A stretch of DNA of 64,000 nt from Nevskia sp. (GTDB lineage: Bacteria; Pseudomonadota; Gammaproteobacteria; Nevskiales; Nevskiaceae), in NCBI RefSeq assembly GCF_021732705.1, contig NZ_JAKFUM010000003.1, positions 62,001-126,000 on the forward strand. Reading direction: 5' to 3'. Below, in pieces: positions 1 through 10,237 of the stretch; position 1 is the stretch's first letter; each line of letters begins with the position of its first letter. A program made the translations under genes and the position numbers. The notes beneath the pieces are model-generated. The model ran no database searches and was not told the origin of the DNA. It saw nothing but the letters and a program-made list of their open reading frames with translations.

Positions 1-2913
1 GTTCGCCTGAAGCCGGGTGCGAACAAGCTGCGCGCCACCGCGGTCGACAATTTCGGCAACCCGCGCGGTACGGCCGAGATCACGTTGATCGCCCCGGGCG
101 ACCTCGGCGTGCTGAAGATCATTCCGCCACCAAGCGGCGCGGTTGCCGATGGACTGACGCCGGCACGGGTCATCGTCCGGCTCACCGACGACAAGGGCGT
201 GAAGGTCACGGCACGCACGCCGGTGACGCTGGAAACCTCGATCGGGCGCTGGGATGCGACCGACCTCGATCCCAAGGAACCCGGTCTTCAGATCTTCGTC
301 GAAGGCGGCGAAGCGCTGGTCGATCTGGTGCCGCTGTCCGAGCCGGGCGAAGCGCGTCTGCGCGCGACCAGCGGCCGACTGAAGGACGAGGTCAAGCTGC
401 CGTTCCTGCCGTATCTGCGGCCGCTGATCGCATCCGGCGTGCTCGAAGGCGCATTCAATTTCTCGAAACTGAAGGCCGACGGCGTGCAGCCGGTGACGGC
501 GGAAGACGGCTTCGAGGACGCCATCAAGGAAATCAATTTCGGCGGTGGCAGCTCGCAGGGCGGTATCCGCGGCTCGGCGTTCCTGAAGGGCAAGGTCAAG
601 GGCAACCTGCTGCTGACCCTCGCCTATGACAGCGACAAAGACACCCGCGACCGGCTGTTCCGCGATATCGATCCGGAAAGCTTCTATCCGGTCTACGGCG
701 ATTCCGGCATCAAGGGCTTCGATGCGCAGTCGACGTCGAAGCTCTACGTGCGTGTCGACAAGGGTCGGTCGTACCTGCTGTACGGCGATTTCAACACCAA
801 CGGCAATTATCTGACCGGCGGCTCCGGCTACAACGCCAGCGGTGCCGGTGACGCCTCGGTGCTCGAGCGCCGTCTGGCGAACTACAACCGCAGCCTGACC
901 GGTGCGCGCTATCACTACGAGAACGACCGAGCGAGCATCAGTCTGTTCGCCAGCTACGACCGCCGCCGTCAGCGCGTCGTCGAGCTGCCGGGTCAGGGCA
1001 TTTCCGGCCCGTATCCGCTGAATGTGCTGGGTTTCGTGCGCAACAGCGAAAAGATCGAAGTGCTGACGCGTGACCGCAATCAGCCGTCGTTCATCATTTC
1101 GACCGTGGCGCTGACGCGGTTCACCGATTACTCGGTCAACGAGATCGATGGTTCGATCCTGTTCGGCCGGCCCATCCCGAGTGTTGACGGCAACTTGAAC
1201 CCGGTGTCGATCCGGATCACGTTCGAGCTGGATACCGGCGGCGAGCGATTCTGGGTCTACGGTGCCGATGGCCAGTACAAGCTGACGGACTTCCTCGAAG
1301 TCGGCGCCAGTGTCGCCCGCGATGACGACCCGACTAATGCCTACAGCCTGTACGGCCTGAATGCCAACGTGAAGCTCGGCGCCGGCACGCACCTGGCACT
1401 GGAAGGCGCACGCTCGGAAAGCGACCTCAACGGCACCGGCTATGCCACGCGGGCCGAGCTGGTCCATCGTTCGACGACCGCGGAAGGCCGCGTCTTCTAC
1501 GGCCAGACCGACGACAACTTCGAGAATGCCAACGCGGCAATCACGGCCGGCCGGCGAGAAGCCGGATTCAAGGGTGTGCTGAAGCTGACCGAGCGTCTGC
1601 GCGCCGGCGCGGAGGGCATCTACTCGAACGACCGCAGCGCCACCATTTCGGCGCGCAAGGGTGTGCTCGGCTACATCCAGTACTCGCTGACGCCGCAACT
1701 GGTGCTGGAAACCGGTTTGCGCCGCTCCGTCGGCGAAGAGTCCGGCACCGTCAACAACACGCCGACCACGCGCGAGATCAACAGCACCGCCGCGCGCGCC
1801 AAGCTCACCTACACGCCGGGCTTCCTGGCCAAGGCCAGCGTTTTCGGCGAGTACGAACAGGACATTCGCGATGCCGATCTTCGTCGTGCAGCCGTCGGCG
1901 GCGACTATCAGATCGGATCGCGTTCGCGCCTGTATGCGCGGCATGAATTCATCACCAGCCTGAATGGCGTCTACAACCTCGCCGAAAATTCCCGTGACCA
2001 GAATTCGACGGTCTTCGGCATCGACTGGGGCTACATCGACTCCGGCAGCGTGTTCAGCGAATACCGGGTGCGCGATGCCCTGAGTGGCCGCGAAGCGCAG
2101 GCGGCGCTGGGCCTGCGCAACACCTGGCACCCGGCCGACGACTTCAAGCTGTTCACGACCTTCGAGCGGATTCAGCCGGTCAACGACATCGGTCAGGAAA
2201 CGACGGCAGCGACGATCGGCGGCGAGTACCTGATCAGCCCGCTGACGAAGGCCGCGGCGCGCATCGAGTACCGCACCAGCCAGTCGGAAGATTCGATCCT
2301 CAACACGCTGGCACTGGCGCGCAAGCTGAACCTCGACTGGACCGTGCTCGGCAAGAACACCATCGCCTGGAGCGACCGTGACGGCACCGGCCTGCTGGTC
2401 CGCGATCGCATCCGCCTGGGCTTCGCCTATCGCGACACCGATACCAACCGCTGGATCTGGCTCGGTCGCTACGAAGCGCGCTATGACCGCGACGAAGGGC
2501 AGGGCAGCCGCCGTCTGGTCCACATCGTGTCGACGAACCTGAACTACCAGCCGGTCAAGTCGCTGGTGCTGGCCGGCCGCTGGGCCTCGAAGTTCGTCGA
2601 CGAGCGGTTCACCGAGCTGTCGGCCGACAGCAACACGCATCTGGTGTCGGCCCGCGCGACGTTCGATGTGACGGAAAAGATCGATATCGGGCTGCAGGCC
2701 TCGAACCTGTTCAGCGGTGGATTCGGCAGCAACCAGTACGGCGTCGGGGCGGAAGCGGGGTATCTGCTGACGTCGAACCTGTGGCTGTCCGGCGGTTACA
2801 ACTTCTTCGGCTTCCGGGATGACGATCTGGAGGATCAGGACTACACGCGTCAGGGGCCGTACGTGCGTCTGCGCTTCAAGTTCGACGAAGACCTGTTCAA
2901 GTTCCTGGAGTGA
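1..2913 (+). CDS. Outer-membrane beta-barrel protein with periplasmic Ig-like domains (5' truncated)
   Basis: The frame is open to base 1, so the true N-terminus and signal peptide lie outside the window. About 970 residues are visible. The first ~140 are proline/valine-rich and Ig-like (PSGAVADGLTPARVIVRLTD), as in invasin-type domains. The rest is a long series of alternating amphipathic segments rich in Tyr, Arg and Gly, typical of a large outer-membrane barrel, and it ends in an aromatic strand (YVRLRFKFDEDLF). Nucleotides ~1075-1180 encode a DYSVNEIDGSILFGRPIP turn that recalls SprA-like translocon strands; this is a weak impression only. The stop overlaps the downstream OmpA-lipoprotein start region (TGATG), so the genes are probably co-translated. 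The role is unknown. Export or anchoring of the giant repeat protein encoded two genes downstream is inferred from context. Confidence 0.7.
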   Translation, partial: VRLKPGANKLRATAVDNFGNPRGTAEITLIAPGDLGVLKIIPPPSGAVADGLTPARVIVRLTDDKGVKVTARTPVTLETSIGRWDATDLDPKEPGLQIFVEGGEALVDLVPLSEPGEARLRATSGRLKDEVKLPFLPYLRPLIASGVLEGAFNFSKLKADGVQPVTAEDGFEDAIKEINFGGGSSQGGIRGSAFLKGKVKGNLLLTLAYDSDKDTRDRLFRDIDPESFYPVYGDSGIKGFDAQSTSKLYVRVDKGRSYLLYGDFNTNGNYLTGGSGYNASGAGDASVLERRLANYNRSLTGARYHYENDRASISLFASYDRRRQRVVELPGQGISGPYPLNVLGFVRNSEKIEVLTRDRNQPSFIISTVALTRFTDYSVNEIDGSILFGRPIPSVDGNLNPVSIRITFELDTGGERFWVYGADGQYKLTDFLEVGASVARDDDPTNAYSLYGLNANVKLGAGTHLALEGARSESDLNGTGYATRAELVHRSTTAEGRVFYGQTDDNFENANAAITAGRREAGFKGVLKLTERLRAGAEGIYSNDRSATISARKGVLGYIQYSLTPQLVLETGLRRSVGEESGTVNNTPTTREINSTAARAKLTYTPGFLAKASVFGEYEQDIRDADLRRAAVGGDYQIGSRSRLYARHEFITSLNGVYNLAENSRDQNSTVFGIDWGYIDSGSVFSEYRVRDALSGREAQAALGLRNTWHPADDFKLFTTFERIQPVNDIGQETTAATIGGEYLISPLTKAAARIEYRTSQSEDSILNTLALARKLNLDWTVLGKNTIAWSDRDGTGLLVRDRIRLGFAYRDTDTNRWIWLGRYEARYDRDEGQGSRRLVHIVSTNLNYQPVKSLVLAGRWASKFVDERFTELSADSNTHLVSARATFDVTEKIDIGLQASNLFSGGFGSNQYGVGAEAGYLLTSNLWLSGGYNFFGFRDDDLEDQDYTRQGPYVRLRFKFDEDLFKFLE

Positions 2914-2918
2914 TGCAC

Positions 2919-4040
2919 ATGACCTGCGAAGACCGCCACAAGCCGCATTGGCCGCTCGCGCTGGCCTGTGCCGCCGTGCTCGCCCTGAGCGCCTGCGCGC
3001 GGACCATTGATGTTCAGGATCCGAAGACGCCAACCGGTGTCGAGCCAGTCAAGTCACGCATCACCGATCAGGTGATCGCGGCCGATCTGAGCTACATCCA
3101 GTCGCTGCGCGCCAGACTGAAAAAGCTCAACGACGCCGGCCGCCCGCTCGACGAGTACTCGATGTGCAAGGCGCAGGCCTGGGTCGATTTCGGGTACTCG
3201 GAATACACCGACAATGATCGCGGCGGCATCGTCGAGGAAGCGCTGGCGCAGGCCGCTGGCCTGATCGAGAAGATGGAAGCCGGCGGTGCCTACGGCTACT
3301 CCGACACGCCGGTGACTCCGCACAGCCAGCGGCTGCGCGAAGACCTGTGGACCTTCATTGCCGACACCAAGGAGAAGGTGCCGGTGGGCAGCAAGGACGA
3401 GCCCGGCTGTTCGGCCTGCGCGCTGGCCAAGCTCGAAGTCCAACTGGTCTGGATCGGCAACGAATATCGCGACCTCGGCTGGCGCCACGCCGATTCCGAG
3501 ATCCGCGCGGCCGAGCGCTATCAGCGCACGGTGATCGACGACATCGCCAGCTGTCCGTACCGCGGGCCGAAGGCGCCGGATTCGCCGCTGTCGTGCCCGC
3601 CGGTGGAGCCGCAGAAGGCCTGCCCCGATGTCTCGGGGCCGCGCGGCCCGCTGGTCTTGCCGGTCACGGTCCACTTCGCGTTCGATCGGAGCGCCATCGC
3701 CAACAAGTCGGGCGCGATCCTGTCGCGGATTGCCGACGTGCTGCGCGAGCATCCGGAAGTCAGGGTGACCCTGGTCGGCAATACCGACGTCCGCGGCACC
3801 ACCGAATACAACAAAGGGCTGTCGCGGCGGCGCGCCGAAGCGGTCAAGGTCTATCTGATGGCGGCTGGCATCGAAGGCGAACGTCTCAGCACCAAGGCCG
3901 CGGGCGAATATCCGTGGCCGGAACAGGGCCTGAAGCCGATCGACGCCTATGCGCGCGCCCGGCGCGTGACCTTCGTGTTCGAGAATCTGCCGGACATCAA
4001 GACCGAGCAGCAGCTGATCGACCTGCAGCCGGACCACTGA
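2919..4040 (+). CDS. OmpA-family lipoprotein
   Basis: 373 aa. It has a lipoprotein signal peptide with lipobox LSAC (lipidated Cys26), a helical middle region and a C-terminal OmpA peptidoglycan-binding domain (~res 245-350; VHFAFDRSAI, then NTDVRGTTEYN and LSRRRAEAVKVYL). The conserved Asp and Arg that bind diaminopimelate are present, while the usual GHTD histidine is Asn. Expected location is outer-membrane anchored with its C-terminus bound to the cell wall. The start ATG 2919 is chosen because GGAG (2907-2910) lies 8 nt upstream. ATG 2913 overlaps the previous stop but sits too close to that Shine-Dalgarno. It lies between a barrel and a giant secreted protein, which suggests it tethers their assembly to peptidoglycan (inference). 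Confidence 0.85.
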   Translation: MTCEDRHKPHWPLALACAAVLALSACARTIDVQDPKTPTGVEPVKSRITDQVIAADLSYIQSLRARLKKLNDAGRPLDEYSMCKAQAWVDFGYSEYTDNDRGGIVEEALAQAAGLIEKMEAGGAYGYSDTPVTPHSQRLREDLWTFIADTKEKVPVGSKDEPGCSACALAKLEVQLVWIGNEYRDLGWRHADSEIRAAERYQRTVIDDIASCPYRGPKAPDSPLSCPPVEPQKACPDVSGPRGPLVLPVTVHFAFDRSAIANKSGAILSRIADVLREHPEVRVTLVGNTDVRGTTEYNKGLSRRRAEAVKVYLMAAGIEGERLSTKAAGEYPWPEQGLKPIDAYARARRVTFVFENLPDIKTEQQLIDLQPDH

Positions 4041-4089
4041 ACCATTCCGCCACCACCGTCAAAGCCCCAGGACCGCCGCCTCGTCTGAC

Positions 4090-7000
4090 ATGACCTCGAT
4101 CCACGCCACTCGCCGCATCGCCCGGAATTCCGTTGCCCTTCGGCTGCGGAAGCTCGCGGGACTGTGCGCACTGGCGCTGGGCCTTGGCGGCTTCGCGCTG
4201 CCCGCGAACGCGACGCTCGACGTCAACAAGTCGTTCCAGCCGATCAACATCAACCCGGGTCAAACCTCGGTGTTGCAGGTCGACCTGTTCAACAACGAGA
4301 ACGTTGCCCTGACGGCCACGCAGTTCACCGACCTGCTTCCGGCCGGCATCACGATCGTCGCGCTGCCGGCGCCGACGACGACCTGCGGCGGGATCGTCAC
4401 GGCGCCAGCGGGCGGCACCAGTTTCAGCCTTGCCAACGGCACCGTACCGGCCGGCAACGGCGTGATTTCGGGCACCTGCAACGTTCGGCTGACCGTCACC
4501 GGCAGCCTGTCCGGCACTTTCGTCAACACCATTCCCGTCGGCGGAGCCACCGGCGACAGCGGCCCCAACGGCGGTCTTGGTCCTCAAAGCAACCAGCAGC
4601 CCGCCAGCGCCACGTTGACCATCAGCCCGTATGTGCCGCTGACCGGCAACAAGACCTTCCCGAATGCCGACCCCGACTTCGTCAAGGGTGGCGGGGCGGT
4701 GCCGTTCAGCATCACGCTGAACAACCCGAACCTGTCGCCGGTGACCGGCGTCGCCTTTGTCGACAACTTCCCGGCTCGATTGCTCGCTAACGGTGTCGTC
4801 GTTTCGAACACCTGCGGCGGCACCCTGACCGATGCGGCTGGCAGTGCCATCAACGATGGCGATACCGGCATCCGCCTGACCGGCGGCACGATCGCGGCCA
4901 ACGGCAGCTGCACGATCACGGCACAGGTTCGACCGGCCGCCCCGAACGATGCCTACAACGACGTCCAGACCAACACCATCGCGACCGGTGCCGTCACCAG
5001 CGTTCAGGGCGCCAGCAACTCGGCACCGCTGTCGGCGAGCATCGTGGTCCAGACGGGCGGCAGCATCGTCAAATCGTTCGATCTGCCTGCCGTCCTGAGC
5101 GACGGTGCCGAAGCGTCGACGCTGACCCTGCGACTGCGCAACTTCAATGTCACCGCGATCAACGGTGCTTCGCTGACCGACGCCTTGCCGGCCGGCGTCA
5201 CCGTGGCGGCCGTCCCGAACATCACCGCGACCAACTGCGGTGCGCCGGCGATCACGGCCGCCCCGGGTGCAACCAGCATCAACATCGCCGGCGCCACGAT
5301 TCCAGCCGCCGCCAATGCCATCGACGCCGCCGGCGAGTGCGTGGTGACCGTCGACGTGGTGACCACGGTGAACGGCAATGCGACGAACACGATTCCGGAC
5401 GGCAGCTACGGCGCCGGCTTGCCGAGCTACACCGGCACCAGTGCCGCACTGTTCGGCAACAACTTCGCCGTGTCGGCAGACAAGGCGTTCTCGCCCAATG
5501 TCGTGCAGCGCGGCGGCACGACCACGCTGACCATTACGCTGTCGAATGCCAGCACGCTGCCCGCCACGATCACCAGCTTCACAGACGACCTGGCCACCGC
5601 TGGCGCAGGTGTCGTCATCGCACCGACACCTGCCGCGAGCACGACCTGCGTCGGCGGAACGGTCAGTGCGCCAGCGGGCGGCACGCTGATCACGCAGAAC
5701 AACGGCGTGATCCCGGCCGGCGGCTCGTGCACGATCACCGTGCCGGTGTCCGTGCAGAACACGGCTGCGTTCGGCACCCACACCAACGTCATCCTGCCGA
5801 ACGGCCTCGTCACCGATCGAGGCACCAACAACGGTGCCGCCTTTGCCGACTTCGTGATCCCGGCGGACGTCAGCGGCAACAAGTCATTCAGTCCGACATC
5901 GGTGGTCATCGGCAGCACGACCACGCTGACCATCACGCTGAACAACACCACGGCCGCGCCGGCCACGATCAGCAGCTTCACCGACAGCCTGATCACGATG
6001 GACCCGAACGGCAACGTCGTGGTCGCGGCCGCACCCGCCGCAACCACGACCTGCGGTGGCACGGTCACGGCGGTTCCGGGCAGCACGCAGATCACCAAGA
6101 CCGACGGCGCCATCCCGGCGAACGGTTCGTGCACGATCACGGTGCCGATCACACCGCGCAACGGCGCGCCGCTGGCAGTCGTGCAGAACGTGGTCGAGAT
6201 CGGAGGCCTGGTCACCAGTGTCGGCAGCAATGACGACATCTTCCAGGCTCAGCTGACGATCAACCCGGCGATCACCGGTGCCAAGGCATTCAGCCCGGCG
6301 ACCGTCGCCCGCGGTCAGAGCAGCACGCTGACGATCACGCTGAACAATGCCAGCACGGCTCCGGCCACATCGCTCGCCCTGACCGACAATCTCGCCACGC
6401 TCGACGCTGGCGGTGCGTTCACCATCAGCGCCACGCCGGCCGCCAGCACCACGTGCGGCGGCACACTGACCGCGGCACCCGGCGCCACGACGATCTCGCT
6501 CGCCAGCGGCACGATTCCGGCGACCGGTGCCTGCGTCATCACGGTGCCGGTGACGCCGGGACCGACGGCCATCGCCGGCCTGCGCACGAACACGATTCCA
6601 GCCGGAGCGGTGCAGACGTCGCTTGGCGACAACCAGACGCCGATCACGGCGGACATCACGGTCAATCCTGCGGCTTCGATCAACAAGACCCTGCTGCCGG
6701 CGACGGTCGGCATCGGTCAGGTGTCGCGACTCACGATCACGATCAATCGTGATCCGGGCGCACCGGCGTTCACCGGCGTGGCCCTGTCCGATGACCTGAC
6801 CACGCTCGGACCCGGGCACAGCATCGCGAATCCGGCGAATCTCACCAACACCTGCGGCGGCACCGTCAGCGCGGTGGTCGGTGGCACGTCGATCAGCCTG
6901 GCCGGCGGCAGCCTGTCCGGCGCCACGACCAGCTGCAGCTTCGCGGTCAATGTCCAGACACCGAACACCGTTGGCAGTGGCACCAACACGATTCCGGCCG

Positions 7001-10000
7001 GCGCGCTGGTCACGGCCGGCGGCTTCAGCAATGACGTATCGGCCACCGCCACGCTGAACCGCATCGACGCGATCACCGACCTGACGTTGAACAAGGCGTT
7101 CAACCCGACCAGCGTCAGCGGCAACACGTTCTCCGTGCTGTCGATCCTGATCAACAACAGCCAGAGCGGGGCGGTCAATCTCAGCAATGTCACGCTGACC
7201 GACAATCTGCCGAACGGCATGATCGTCTTCGCCACCCCGAATGCCAGCTTCACCGGCCCGGGTTGCGCGAACGCGACGATCACCGCCGTACCGGGCAGCT
7301 CGACCGTCGTCCTCAGCGGCGCCACGATCGATGCTGGGACTGTCTGCACGCTGGCGGTCAACACCACCGCGGTGGTCGATGGCAACCTGACCAACAGCAT
7401 CCCGGTCGGTGCCGTCACGTCGACGCAAGGCATCACCAACAGCAACTCACCGTCTGCGACGTTGACGGTCCAGCGCAACATCTCGGTGCAGAAAGCCTTC
7501 ACGCCGACGACCATCGTGGCGGGTGATGTCTCGACGCTCAGCCTGCTGTTCGTCAATGCGGAACCCGTGTCGCGAACCAACGGCGCGCTGATCGACAACT
7601 TCCCGCCCGGTCTGATCGTTGCCGGTCCGGCCACCGCCAACACCTGCCTCAACAGCACGCTTGCCGATGGCGCCGGCGGGCCGCTGGTCGCTGGCGCGAC
7701 GTCGATCCGGGTCACCGGCATCACCTTCCCGCCGAATTCCAGCTGCCAGATCGATGTGCCGGTGACCTCGGCCACGCCGGGTGTCTACGTCAACACCATC
7801 CCGGCGAACGCGCTGACGACGACCGAAGGCAGCACGAACAACGCGCCGACCACCGGCACGCTGACCAATCTGGCGGCGCCGACGATCGTCAAGTCGTTCA
7901 CACCCGACACCATTCCGGTCAATGGCACCAGCACGATCAGCTTCCTGCTGAGCAACCCGAACGACGGCACGCTGCTGCCGGGCGGCTTCACGGGCGCCAG
8001 CTTCACCGACACGCTGACCGGCATCAGCATCGCCGCGACCGGTTCAGCCGGCGGCACCTGCGTCGGCGCGGCCGGCAACACCTTCACGGCCGGCCAGACC
8101 GCGCTGAGCTTCACCGGCCTGTCGATCCCGGTCAGCGGCAGCTGCACGGTCACCGTCGTCGTCACGGCCGCGGCAGCCGGCACCTACCCGAACACCACGA
8201 GCGGCGTGGTGACGGCGCAGACGCCGACCAGCCCGGGCAACCCGAGCAACACGGTCAACCTCCTCGTGCTGGCACCGCCTCAGATCGCCAAGGCGTTCTC
8301 GCCGGCGGCCATCACGGCCGGTGGCACCAGCCGCCTGACCCTGACGCTGACCAACCCGAACGCGACCGTGCTGACGATCTCGAATCCGGGCCTGATCGAT
8401 ACCTTCCCGATCGTGCCGGGTGCGATGACGGTCGCCACGGTTCCGAATCTTGCGACCACCTGCGTCGGTGCAACGGTCAATGATTCGGCCAATGGTGCGC
8501 TGAACGGTGGCGATGTCGGGATCCGCGTCAACGGTGGCAGCATCCCCGCGAACGGCGCGTGCACGGTCAGCATCGACGTCACCGCCACCGTCACCGGCAG
8601 CTACGTCAACACCACCGGGCTGTTGAACACGGACAACGCCGGCAGCAGCGTGGCCGGTGGCACCGACACGCTGACCGTCAACGCGCCGGTCGGCGTCAGC
8701 CTCAGCGGCTTCGTCTACCGCGACGCCAACACCAACGGCACGCTCGACGGTGCCGAGGATTGGTCCTTGGGCGCGCCGGTCTTCGTCAACGTGGTCCAGA
8801 ACGGCGTGGTCCTGTATTCGCAGGCGGTTCCTGCGGGTGGCGGTGCCTACAACTTCCCGAACGTGCCGTCCGGTACCTACTCGGTCATCGTCAGCGACAG
8901 TGCCGTCAGCCTCACGCCGGCGGCGCCGGATACATTCCGCTTCGTCTTCCCGAACGACGGCACGCAGCTGGTGACGGTGGCGACGACCCCCGTCAGCCTG
9001 GTGAATTTCGGCCTGATCGATGGCGGGCTCGTCAGCGGCCGCGTGTTCCGTGATTCCGGTCCGACCGCGAACGACGGCATCCAGCAGAGCCCGGTCGCCG
9101 AGCCCGGCCTGTCCGGCGTCACGGTTCGCCTGACCGACTGTGCCGGCACGACCTTCGGAACGACCACGACCAACGGGAATGGCGACTATTTCCTGCCGGT
9201 GCCGTCAACCGTCGCGAACGGCGCCACCGTTTGCGTCGAGGAAACGAACCCGCCGGGGTATCTGTCGACCGGCGCCAACGTCGCCGGAACGTCGACGCCG
9301 GACGGGGCCAGCACCACCATCGGCGGCACCACCTACACCTACACCCGGCAGACGCCGAGCGAGCGAACGCAGTTCGTGTATTCCACGACCGTCCGCAACT
9401 ATCCGAACCTGAACTTCGGCGAGGTTCTGCCGCCGGTCTTCACCACCGACAACACGCAGACCGCGCTGCCCGGCACCACCGTCGACCATCCGCACACGTT
9501 CACGGCACAGACGGGCGGCAGCGTCGTGTTCAGCACGTCGGCCGTGCCGCGGCCGCAGGTTCCGGACTGGAGCGAGGTGCTGTATCTCGACAGCAACTGC
9601 AGTGGCGCGATCGACAGCGGCGAGTTGCCGATCACCGGACCGCTGACCCTGGTTGCCGGCCAGCAGATCTGCATCGTCAATCGCGAGTTCGTGCCGGCCG
9701 CAGCGCCGGTCGACGCCAGCAACGTGGTCACGGTGACTGCGACGTTCACCTATGCCAATGCTACGCCGGGCCTGACCACGGTGCTGACGCATACCGACAC
9801 GACGATCGTCGGCGATGGCACCGGCGCGGCGCTGAATCTGGTCAAGACGGTCAGTACCGGCACGACTACGCCGGGCTCGATCCTGACCTACACGATCACC
9901 TACTCGAACCGCAGCTCTCAGCCCTTGTCGACCATCGTCATCAACGATGCCGTTCCGCCGTTCACGAGCTTCGTCTCGGCGGCAGCGGGACCATTGCCGG

Positions 10001-10164
10001 CCAGCCTGACCGCCTGCAGCAAGACGACGCCGTCGGGTGGCCCGGTCGATTGCGCCGCGGTGCAGGCTCCTGCGGCGCGCGGCGCCCTGCGCTGGACCTT
10101 CACCGGCATCCTGCAGCCGGGCAGCAGCGGCACGGTCACGTTCCAGGTGCAGGTCGACCCTTGA
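4090..10164 (+). CDS. Giant secreted DUF11/SdrD-B repeat surface protein
   Basis: 2,024 aa. A long signal peptide (res 1-41) ends ALPANA before TLDVNK. Residues ~42-1530 hold about 11 tandem DUF11-like beta-sandwich modules. Each opens with a variant of NKSFSPxxVxxGxxTTLTIT and carries a spaced Cys pair (TTCGG ... SCTITV) that could form one disulfide per module. Two SdrD B-like domains follow (~1535-1640 SGFVYRDANTNGTLDG; ~1646-1780 SGRVFRDSGP), then a less regular region and a final DUF11 domain (~1916-2024). The chain stops right after that domain, with no LPXTG, no autotransporter barrel and no membrane helix. It is probably an extracellular stalk or adhesin. It is the third gene of the surface locus, 49 bp after the OmpA lipoprotein. 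Function is not known. Confidence 0.85.
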   Translation: MTSIHATRRIARNSVALRLRKLAGLCALALGLGGFALPANATLDVNKSFQPININPGQTSVLQVDLFNNENVALTATQFTDLLPAGITIVALPAPTTTCGGIVTAPAGGTSFSLANGTVPAGNGVISGTCNVRLTVTGSLSGTFVNTIPVGGATGDSGPNGGLGPQSNQQPASATLTISPYVPLTGNKTFPNADPDFVKGGGAVPFSITLNNPNLSPVTGVAFVDNFPARLLANGVVVSNTCGGTLTDAAGSAINDGDTGIRLTGGTIAANGSCTITAQVRPAAPNDAYNDVQTNTIATGAVTSVQGASNSAPLSASIVVQTGGSIVKSFDLPAVLSDGAEASTLTLRLRNFNVTAINGASLTDALPAGVTVAAVPNITATNCGAPAITAAPGATSINIAGATIPAAANAIDAAGECVVTVDVVTTVNGNATNTIPDGSYGAGLPSYTGTSAALFGNNFAVSADKAFSPNVVQRGGTTTLTITLSNASTLPATITSFTDDLATAGAGVVIAPTPAASTTCVGGTVSAPAGGTLITQNNGVIPAGGSCTITVPVSVQNTAAFGTHTNVILPNGLVTDRGTNNGAAFADFVIPADVSGNKSFSPTSVVIGSTTTLTITLNNTTAAPATISSFTDSLITMDPNGNVVVAAAPAATTTCGGTVTAVPGSTQITKTDGAIPANGSCTITVPITPRNGAPLAVVQNVVEIGGLVTSVGSNDDIFQAQLTINPAITGAKAFSPATVARGQSSTLTITLNNASTAPATSLALTDNLATLDAGGAFTISATPAASTTCGGTLTAAPGATTISLASGTIPATGACVITVPVTPGPTAIAGLRTNTIPAGAVQTSLGDNQTPITADITVNPAASINKTLLPATVGIGQVSRLTITINRDPGAPAFTGVALSDDLTTLGPGHSIANPANLTNTCGGTVSAVVGGTSISLAGGSLSGATTSCSFAVNVQTPNTVGSGTNTIPAGALVTAGGFSNDVSATATLNRIDAITDLTLNKAFNPTSVSGNTFSVLSILINNSQSGAVNLSNVTLTDNLPNGMIVFATPNASFTGPGCANATITAVPGSSTVVLSGATIDAGTVCTLAVNTTAVVDGNLTNSIPVGAVTSTQGITNSNSPSATLTVQRNISVQKAFTPTTIVAGDVSTLSLLFVNAEPVSRTNGALIDNFPPGLIVAGPATANTCLNSTLADGAGGPLVAGATSIRVTGITFPPNSSCQIDVPVTSATPGVYVNTIPANALTTTEGSTNNAPTTGTLTNLAAPTIVKSFTPDTIPVNGTSTISFLLSNPNDGTLLPGGFTGASFTDTLTGISIAATGSAGGTCVGAAGNTFTAGQTALSFTGLSIPVSGSCTVTVVVTAAAAGTYPNTTSGVVTAQTPTSPGNPSNTVNLLVLAPPQIAKAFSPAAITAGGTSRLTLTLTNPNATVLTISNPGLIDTFPIVPGAMTVATVPNLATTCVGATVNDSANGALNGGDVGIRVNGGSIPANGACTVSIDVTATVTGSYVNTTGLLNTDNAGSSVAGGTDTLTVNAPVGVSLSGFVYRDANTNGTLDGAEDWSLGAPVFVNVVQNGVVLYSQAVPAGGGAYNFPNVPSGTYSVIVSDSAVSLTPAAPDTFRFVFPNDGTQLVTVATTPVSLVNFGLIDGGLVSGRVFRDSGPTANDGIQQSPVAEPGLSGVTVRLTDCAGTTFGTTTTNGNGDYFLPVPSTVANGATVCVEETNPPGYLSTGANVAGTSTPDGASTTIGGTTYTYTRQTPSERTQFVYSTTVRNYPNLNFGEVLPPVFTTDNTQTALPGTTVDHPHTFTAQTGGSVVFSTSAVPRPQVPDWSEVLYLDSNCSGAIDSGELPITGPLTLVAGQQICIVNREFVPAAAPVDASNVVTVTATFTYANATPGLTTVLTHTDTTIVGDGTGAALNLVKTVSTGTTTPGSILTYTITYSNRSSQPLSTIVINDAVPPFTSFVSAAAGPLPASLTACSKTTPSGGPVDCAAVQAPAARGALRWTFTGILQPGSSGTVTFQVQVDP
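4213..8690 (+). repeat. Eleven in-frame coding repeats, ~405 bp each (DUF11 modules)
   Basis: The module-opening codons recur near 4213, 4636, 5065, 5464, 5870, 6271, 6670, 7080, 7480, 7880 and 8281. That is a regular period of about 400-430 bp (~135 aa). Modules 4-6 look most alike at the DNA level (for example the recurrent ACGCTGACCATTACGCTG-type stretch). The pattern fits internal duplication with later divergence. Such an array could vary in copy number by recombination. Confidence 0.8.
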
Positions 10165-10237
10165 TCCGGTCGCCGCGGTGACCGGTGCGGTCCGGCGCAT
10201 GGACAGCGCCGGATCACGCCGCGACAATCGGGCGACC

